From Pseudomonadota bacterium (GTDB taxonomy: Bacteria; Pseudomonadota; Alphaproteobacteria; Rhizobiales; Devosiaceae), in the NCBI GenBank assembly GCA_023390785.1, contig JAEWCE010000319.1:1-21182 (forward strand): 21,182 nt of DNA. Reading direction: 5' to 3'. Below the pieces are notes generated by a model. That model did no database searches. It was given only the letters and a program-made list of their open reading frames with translations, and had not been told where the DNA came from. The translations under genes were made by a program, and so were the position numbers. Every line of letters begins with the position of its first letter. The first letter of the stretch is position 1. This document shows, piece by piece, positions 16,995-21,182 of this stretch.

Positions 16995-17537
16995 CTAGAA
17001 AGCGCCCTGCGACGAGACAATGTAGGCCTCTTCCTCGGGAGTGGAGGGGCGTCCAAGGGCGGCGTTGCGACGGGGGAAGCGGCCGAAGCGCTGGATGACG
17101 TCGGCGTGGCCCCGGGCGAATTTCAGCTGCTCGGGGTTGCCCAGTGCGAGGTGCAGCCGCACCGATTCCTGCTGCACGAGCATCGACTCGGCGTGCATGA
17201 AGGGCAGCAGGAAGAAGCCGCGCCGTTCGGGCGGAAGGAAATTGTGATGGCCGCCGCCCACCGCCTCCTGCGCCAGCGCCAGCGCCATGCCGTCGGTGGC
17301 GAAGGCTCGGGCCTGGCCGCGGAACAACTGGCGCGAGAACTGGTCGAGCACGATGATCTCGGCGAGGCGGCCAGCCGGAGTCGCGCGCCAGCTCCACGCC
17401 TCGCCGCGCGCGATAGCGGCATGGGTTTCGGAGAAGGCCGCGGCGATCTCGGCGTCGAATTCGGGCCTGCCACTGAACCAGTCGGCGGGCCCGTGGTCCT
17501 CGAACCAGAATTTCAGGACGTCGTCGGCGGTGCGCAT
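16995..17537 (-). CDS. DUF924 family protein
   Basis: This is a 180-residue soluble protein of the uncharacterised DUF924 family, an all-helical TPR-like fold. Typical blocks are VLKFWFEDHGPADWF at the start, IIVLDQFSRQLFRG in the middle, and FFLLPFMHAES, then HADVIQRFGRFPRRNAALGR near the end. No enzymatic function is established. The ATG at 17537 (MRTADDVLKFWF) gives the usual N-terminus but has no evident ribosome site. An ATG at 17573 with GAGG upstream would add 12 residues (MTPAPNPLTSPS). It converges with kdgK, 21 bp apart, and diverges from the next gene. Confidence 0.82.
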   Translation of the reverse strand: MRTADDVLKFWFEDHGPADWFSGRPEFDAEIAAAFSETHAAIARGEAWSWRATPAGRLAEIIVLDQFSRQLFRGQARAFATDGMALALAQEAVGGGHHNFLPPERRGFFLLPFMHAESMLVQQESVRLHLALGNPEQLKFARGHADVIQRFGRFPRRNAALGRPSTPEEEAYIVSSQGAF

Positions 17538-17590
17538 GGAGGGCGATGTTAACGGATTCGGTGCAGGAGTCATGCCTCAAGGAGATTGCC

Positions 17591-17815
17591 ATGCGCCTCG
17601 TCAAACTTACGACCGACGACAACCCGGTCTTTGTCAATCCGGACTATGTGGTGTCGGTGCGCAAGGGCATGAAGGATACGGCGGTGCAGACTGTGGCGGC
17701 GATCTACACGGTCAAGGAAACCCCGGAAATCGTCGCGCGGCTGTTGGGAGCCGAGGAGCTGGCGGTGGATGTCACCCCCGCGGCGCCGCGGATGATCGAG
17801 ATCGACCGAGGCTAG
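17591..17815 (+). CDS. Small protein, 74 residues, weakly FlbD-like
   Basis: I do not recognise a firm family. The sequence is MRLVKLTTDDNPVFVNPDY and continues with VVSVRKG, a central strand-rich part (AVQTVAAIYTVKETPEIVARLLG) and an acidic tail. The first part resembles FlbD, which starts with KLT, a polar residue and VNPD or VNAD, but no flagellar gene is near. AAGGAG ends 6 bases before the ATG at 17591. It lies between divergent and convergent neighbours, only 53 bp from the start of the DUF924 gene and 32 bp before the end of the VOC gene, so it is likely monocistronic. Confidence 0.7.
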   Translation: MRLVKLTTDDNPVFVNPDYVVSVRKGMKDTAVQTVAAIYTVKETPEIVARLLGAEELAVDVTPAAPRMIEIDRG

Positions 17816-17847
17816 CAGCACAGGCCGCGGCGCGCGGAACGCAGGCG

Positions 17848-18771
17848 TCATCCGGCGGTGACGATCTTGACCAGATTGCCGGACGGATCGCGGGCCTCGA
17901 TGCCACCACCGATTTCGCCGAACTCGTAGTGGTGGTGGGTGAGGCGGGCGCGCACGTCGCCCAGCGTCGTCTCGTCGGGCAGCACGATGGTGAAGAAGCG
18001 CAGGCCTGCCGAGCCCGCCGGCGCCTGCCTGGCGTCGGGCCCCGACCAGATGTTGAAGGCGATGGTGTGCGGCGTGTAGTCGAGCCCGACATCGCCCATA
18101 CCGAACTGCTTGATGATGAACAGGCCGCCGAAGCCGATGCCGTCGCGATAGAACTGCATCGAGCGCTCGAGGTCGTTGACGTGCACGTGGACGTGGCCGA
18201 TGCGGGTGCCCGCCGGCATGAGGGGATCGAGCACCGGGTTGTCGCCGAGCTCGCCGAGCAGGGCGTCGAGGTCGATGGGCTCACGGCCGGAATGCGGCTT
18301 GCCCTCGGCGGTGGTGGCATAGGCACCCGATTCCGGGTCGCCCAGGGTGCCTCGCCATGGCGTCTCGAAGGTGATCTCGATGCCGTTGCCATCGAGGTCC
18401 CACAGATAGATGGCTTCGGAGACGAGGTGATCGGTCGGCGCGATGCGCACGCTGCGCTGCAGCGCCCGCACGGCGAACTGCGCCAGGTCGCGCCGCGTCG
18501 GCACGTGGATGGCGACGTGATAGAGACCGGTGGTACGCTGCACGACCGGGCGAACGGCGCCGGTTTCAAGCACGATCAGCACCTTGCCCCCAGCGCCCAG
18601 CGACAGCTCGTTGCCGGTTTCGGCAATGAGCTCAAGACCGACCACGTCGCGCCAGATGGCCAGCGCCTTGCTGCGGTCGGTGACGGCAATGTGCACCGGC
18701 CCGAGGCGGGTGGTGAGCGGCAGCGCCGGGGCGCTGCGGACCTTGGACTGGGACTCGACGGGGAAGATCAT
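17848..18771 (-). CDS. Two-domain VOC protein, CatE-like (catechol 2,3-dioxygenase type)
   Basis: This is a 307-residue protein with two vicinal-oxygen-chelate domains, about residues 22-136 and 188-307. It resembles CatE/YfiE ring-cleavage dioxygenases of Bacillus. In domain 1 the metal ligands appear as H27 (GPVHIAV), H85 (GLYHVAIHV) and E132 (GNGIEITFE). In domain 2, H193 (GHVHVHV) and H235 (PHTIAFN) are seen, but the position that usually holds Glu is Lys (GNLVKIV, K302), so the C-terminal domain is unlikely to bind iron in the standard way. The ATG at 18771 (MIFPVESQS) with CGGAGC upstream is preferred over an unsupported extension to 19047. The natural substrate is unknown. Confidence 0.82.
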   Translation of the reverse strand: MIFPVESQSKVRSAPALPLTTRLGPVHIAVTDRSKALAIWRDVVGLELIAETGNELSLGAGGKVLIVLETGAVRPVVQRTTGLYHVAIHVPTRRDLAQFAVRALQRSVRIAPTDHLVSEAIYLWDLDGNGIEITFETPWRGTLGDPESGAYATTAEGKPHSGREPIDLDALLGELGDNPVLDPLMPAGTRIGHVHVHVNDLERSMQFYRDGIGFGGLFIIKQFGMGDVGLDYTPHTIAFNIWSGPDARQAPAGSAGLRFFTIVLPDETTLGDVRARLTHHHYEFGEIGGGIEARDPSGNLVKIVTAG

Positions 18772-18922
18772 CTTCAGCTCCGGATGGCGTTTCCCAGCAT
18801 ATAGGCCCGCGGCAGCGCCGTTGGAATGGCGCGAGGTTCGGCGGAACCGAAGGCTTCGTTCGCTCTGAGGCTCCAATCCCGGACGGGGGCAACAGAGCCG
18901 CAAGACCAAGACATGCGCTGCA

Positions 18923-19813
18923 TCAGGTGATCCGCCTGCGGCGATATTCAGCGGCGAGGGCGAGGATGATGGCGGTGAAGGCGAGGCCTTCGGCCATCGC
19001 CACCCAGTCGATGCCGCGCCACAGCAGCCAGACATAGGTGCGGGCATCGAAGGCGACGGGGGCAGCGACCAGGAAGCCGAGCTCGGCGTCGGAGAGGCCG
19101 AAATGCCAGCGCGTGCTGAGATAGGCCCAGAGATAGCCGCCGCGCGGCACCTGGCCGAAGAACACCATGTTCTCGATGATGACGAGGACGCCGGGAATGA
19201 CGAATGCCAGCGGCAGGCTCCAGCGGCCGAAGATGGTGGAGAGGCCGCCTACCCAGGCCATGAAGGGGGCGTACCAGAGCATGGCGAGTGCGACGTAGAC
19301 GAGGCCGAAGAGGGTGATGTTGAGCAGGCTCATGCCGGCTTCGGCGAGGGTGGGTGGAACGAACCCGGGCAGCACCAGGGCCACTGCGCCGACGGCGGCG
19401 TAGAGCAACAGGCCGCTGAGCACGCCGACGACGAAGACCAGCAGCGGAAACATGGTGGTGCCGGCAAGAAATTTTGACACGACCATCTTGAGGTCGCTCA
19501 CCGGCATCGATTTCCAGAACAGCATGGCGTTGTTGCGCCGGTCGGCGCTGAATGCATCGCCGAAGTAGAAGAACAGGGCCACGGCGAGATAGGCGAGCCA
19601 CAGTGCCAGCAGGATGAGGTAGCCGATCTCGAACAGCTTGAGCGTGTGTCCCAGATTGACGTTCTGGACAAAATGGACGCGGTTGACGGCAAAGCCGGAG
19701 GCGGCCGACAGCGCCATCAGGCCCAGGATGCCGAGCGGGAAATAGACGAAGGCAATGCGGTGCTCGAGATATTCGCGCACCAGCAGAGCGCGCCAGGATC
19801 TGAGGGCGTACAT
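18923..19813 (-). CDS. ABC transporter permease (ABC-2 type)
   Basis: This is a 296-residue integral membrane protein of the ABC-2 permease type. An N-terminal cytoplasmic segment (MYALRSWRALLVREYLEHR) is followed by about six to seven hydrophobic helices. It should pair with the ATPase encoded directly upstream to form an exporter. The ATG at 19813 shares one base with the TGA of the ATPase gene (TGATG), so translation is coupled. The cargo is unknown; YtrA-GntR systems often handle antibiotic or envelope stress (family knowledge). The gap to the VOC gene (18772-18922) holds nothing I can name. Confidence 0.85.
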   Translation of the reverse strand: MYALRSWRALLVREYLEHRIAFVYFPLGILGLMALSAASGFAVNRVHFVQNVNLGHTLKLFEIGYLILLALWLAYLAVALFFYFGDAFSADRRNNAMLFWKSMPVSDLKMVVSKFLAGTTMFPLLVFVVGVLSGLLLYAAVGAVALVLPGFVPPTLAEAGMSLLNITLFGLVYVALAMLWYAPFMAWVGGLSTIFGRWSLPLAFVIPGVLVIIENMVFFGQVPRGGYLWAYLSTRWHFGLSDAELGFLVAAPVAFDARTYVWLLWRGIDWVAMAEGLAFTAIILALAAEYRRRRIT

Positions 19814-20679
19814 CAACGGGCTCCGTCCTCGCGGCTCATCAGGGCAACGAACAAATCGGACAAGGTCGGCGTGGTCACGGTGCCGAGGGGTTCGAGCGCG
19901 GCGCGATCGGCGCCGTCATAGACCATCACGGTCTGGCCGAAACGGGTTTCGGCAAAGACCGGGTGCAGTGCCCGCGCCGCCTCGGCGTTGTCGGGGGCGA
20001 CGACGAGCTGGGCGAAGCGGCGGCCAACCTCTTCCATGGGCGCATCGAGCACGATGGCGCCGTCGCGGATGAACATGATGTCGGAGAGCATGAACTCGAT
20101 CTCATCGACCTGGTGCGTGGTGATCAGGAGCGTACGATCGGCGGTCATGTAGTCTTCGAGCAGGCGCCGGTAAAACCGCTTCCTGTAGGTGATGTCGAGG
20201 CCGAGGGTCGGCTCGTCGAGGACCAGCAGGCGCGCGTCGATCGCCATCACCACCGCGAGGTGGAGCTGCGCCAGCATGCCCTTGCTGAGGTTGGCGATGA
20301 GCGCGCCGAGGCGCACGTCGGTGCCCTCGAGGAAGCCCACGGCCTTGTCGGCGGAGAAATTGGGATGGATGTCGCTCAGCATGCGGAACAATTCCCGCAC
20401 CTTGAGGAAGCGCGGCAGGCTCGCGACGTCGGAGATGAAGGCGACGTGCCGCATGAGCTGGGCGCGGCGGCGATAAGGGTCTTCGCCGAGCACCTGCACC
20501 GAGCCCTCGTAGGAGGTGAGCCCGAGCATGGCGTTGAGGGTGGTGGTCTTGCCGGCGCCGTTGTGGCCGATCAACCCATAGATGCGGCCGGGCGGAATGT
20601 CGAAATCAAGGCCGTGCAGAATTTCGTTTGGCCCGAACTTCTTCCTGAGACCACGGACGGTGACGATGGAATTGCTCAT
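19813..20679 (-). CDS. ABC transporter ATPase
   Basis: This is a 288-residue cytoplasmic ATPase that drives the permease encoded next. Walker A is GHNGAGKT (38-45), the signature is LSKGM (131-135), Walker B is LLVLDEPTLGLD (about 151-162) and the switch His is in TTHQVDEIE (H189). The Q-loop glutamine is not seen: the place reads AFISDVASLP, with Asp. A C-terminal part of about 90 residues follows the ATPase core. The ATG at 20679 overlaps the GntR gene's stop by ATGA. An extension to 20751 has no ribosome site. The gene is the middle member of a three-gene operon. Confidence 0.92.
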   Translation of the reverse strand: MSNSIVTVRGLRKKFGPNEILHGLDFDIPPGRIYGLIGHNGAGKTTTLNAMLGLTSYEGSVQVLGEDPYRRRAQLMRHVAFISDVASLPRFLKVRELFRMLSDIHPNFSADKAVGFLEGTDVRLGALIANLSKGMLAQLHLAVVMAIDARLLVLDEPTLGLDITYRKRFYRRLLEDYMTADRTLLITTHQVDEIEFMLSDIMFIRDGAIVLDAPMEEVGRRFAQLVVAPDNAEAARALHPVFAETRFGQTVMVYDGADRAALEPLGTVTTPTLSDLFVALMSREDGAR

Positions 20680-21029
20680 TTGTCGACATCCTTGAGGAGA
20701 GTCTCGAGATCGAGGCCGAGGGTCCTGATCTGGGCCTTGAGGCGCGGCCATTCCTGTTTGAGGAAGGTGTCGCGTTCGTGCGCCAGCAGTTTTGCCCGGC
20801 CGCCGTCGGCCACGAACATGCCCATGCCGCGCCGGCTCTCGACGACGCCGAGTTCGACGAGCGCGTCGTAGGCGCGGGTGACGGTCAGCGGGTTGACCGA
20901 CAGATCGGCGGCGATGGAGCGCACGGAGGGCAGCGCCGCGCCCTCAGGGGCGGTCTGGTTCAGGATCATTTCGGCAATCCTCTGCCGGATCTGGACGAAG
21001 ATCGGCTGGGTTTCGTTGAACGAGCTCAT
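20676..21029 (-). CDS. GntR-family regulator, YtrA subfamily
   Basis: This is a 117-residue transcription factor with a winged helix (about residues 8-75: LPSVRSIAADLSVNPLTVTR, then AYDALVELGVVESRRGMG) and only a short C-terminal tail of about 40 residues for dimerisation, the hallmark of the YtrA subfamily. These regulators usually repress their own operon with an ABC transporter next to them, as here. Its stop overlaps the ATPase start (ATGA). The ribosome site before the ATG at 21029 is weak. It probably binds the inverted repeat at 21053-21080. Confidence 0.92.
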   Translation of the reverse strand: MSSFNETQPIFVQIRQRIAEMILNQTAPEGAALPSVRSIAADLSVNPLTVTRAYDALVELGVVESRRGMGMFVADGGRAKLLAHERDTFLKQEWPRLKAQIRTLGLDLETLLKDVDK

Positions 21030-21052
21030 GCAGAAGCTATCGCGTCCGTGTC

Positions 21053-21093
21053 TTAGTGTGCTGGTTATGTAGCACAGTAATTCTCCGTGTCAA
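21053..21093 (-). promoter_or_regulatory. Promoter and operator of the GntR-ABC operon
   Basis: On the minus strand TTGACA (21093-21088) and TACATA (21071-21066) are separated by 16 bp. The inverted repeat TTAgTGTGCT-N8-AGCACAgTAA (21053-21080) covers the -10 box and the start point region, 24-51 bp before the start codon. Its layout resembles YtrA boxes, so autorepression is likely. 21094-21182 shows no gene. Confidence 0.75.
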
Positions 21094-21182
21094 GACGTGC
21101 AGATGCGCCCGGTGGACCGGTTGGGTGGAAGACGGAGTCTGCGAGGCGCGTACGCCCCGAAGGTTTTGATAGAGGCCTACGC

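Noticed and set aside
18772..19047. N-terminal extension of the VOC protein
   Set aside because: The extension overlaps the ABC permease gene in another frame, has no VOC similarity, and a start with a ribosome site exists at 18771.

Overview
The window is high-GC and densely coded. It comes from a free-living alphaproteobacterium, most likely of the order Hyphomicrobiales and possibly Devosia-like. This rests on family resemblance and organisation: rhizobial-type aglE-aglF-aglG genes, an alphaproteobacterial ApbC, and GC-rich extragenic palindromes. No rRNA gene or other firm taxonomic marker is present.

Layout. (1) 105-3806, minus: the alpha-glucoside ABC importer aglE-aglF-aglG, preceded by two perfect tandem 14-bp LacI-type operators. 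The ATPase of the importer is not in the window. (2) 4015-4200, minus: a decayed C-terminal remnant of a major facilitator transporter, directly after the stop of a GH1 beta-glucosidase (4201-5514, minus) that has its own LacI-like palindrome. (3) 5628-7370, minus: transaldolase and an ApbC/Mrp ATPase, a two-gene operon. The ApbC contains no cysteine at all. (4) 7478-9042, minus: two overlapping small membrane proteins behind an aromatic amino acid aminotransferase that is broken by an in-frame amber codon at codon 36. (5) 9125-9750, plus: a HigBA-type toxin-antitoxin pair whose -10 box and start codon both lie inside a 30-bp near-perfect palindrome. (6) 9850-11770, plus: an M20 amidohydrolase and two small paralogous exported proteins, the first overlapping the hydrolase gene by 4 bp. 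(7) 11929-13584, minus: a GH13 alpha-glucosidase, the probable catabolic partner of the importer, 8 kb away from it. (8) 13585-14451: 867 bp with no convincing protein gene. It holds REP-like hairpins and a GC-rich, strongly foldable stretch behind a TATAAT box, a candidate RNA gene. (9) 14452-16973, plus: a secreted metallophosphatase/5'-nucleotidase, a terminator-like hairpin and a KDG kinase. (10) 16995-18771: a DUF924-type protein, an orphan 74-residue protein and a two-domain VOC protein of CatE type. (11) 18923-21093, minus: a compact GntR(YtrA-like)-ABC ATPase-permease operon with a promoter overlapped by a long inverted repeat.

How the genes work together. The largest theme is sugar use: alpha-glucoside uptake (aglEFG) with alpha-glucosidase (aglA), beta-glucosidase, transaldolase and KDG kinase for downstream carbon flow. 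Between these lie small accessory units (toxin-antitoxin, small membrane pair, exported paralogue pair). There is no CRISPR array, insertion sequence, tRNA or rRNA that I can recognise. The least explained items are the structured intergenic region near 14.0-14.3 kb, the two paralogous exported proteins, the amber-interrupted aminotransferase and the toxin operator that covers its own start codon.
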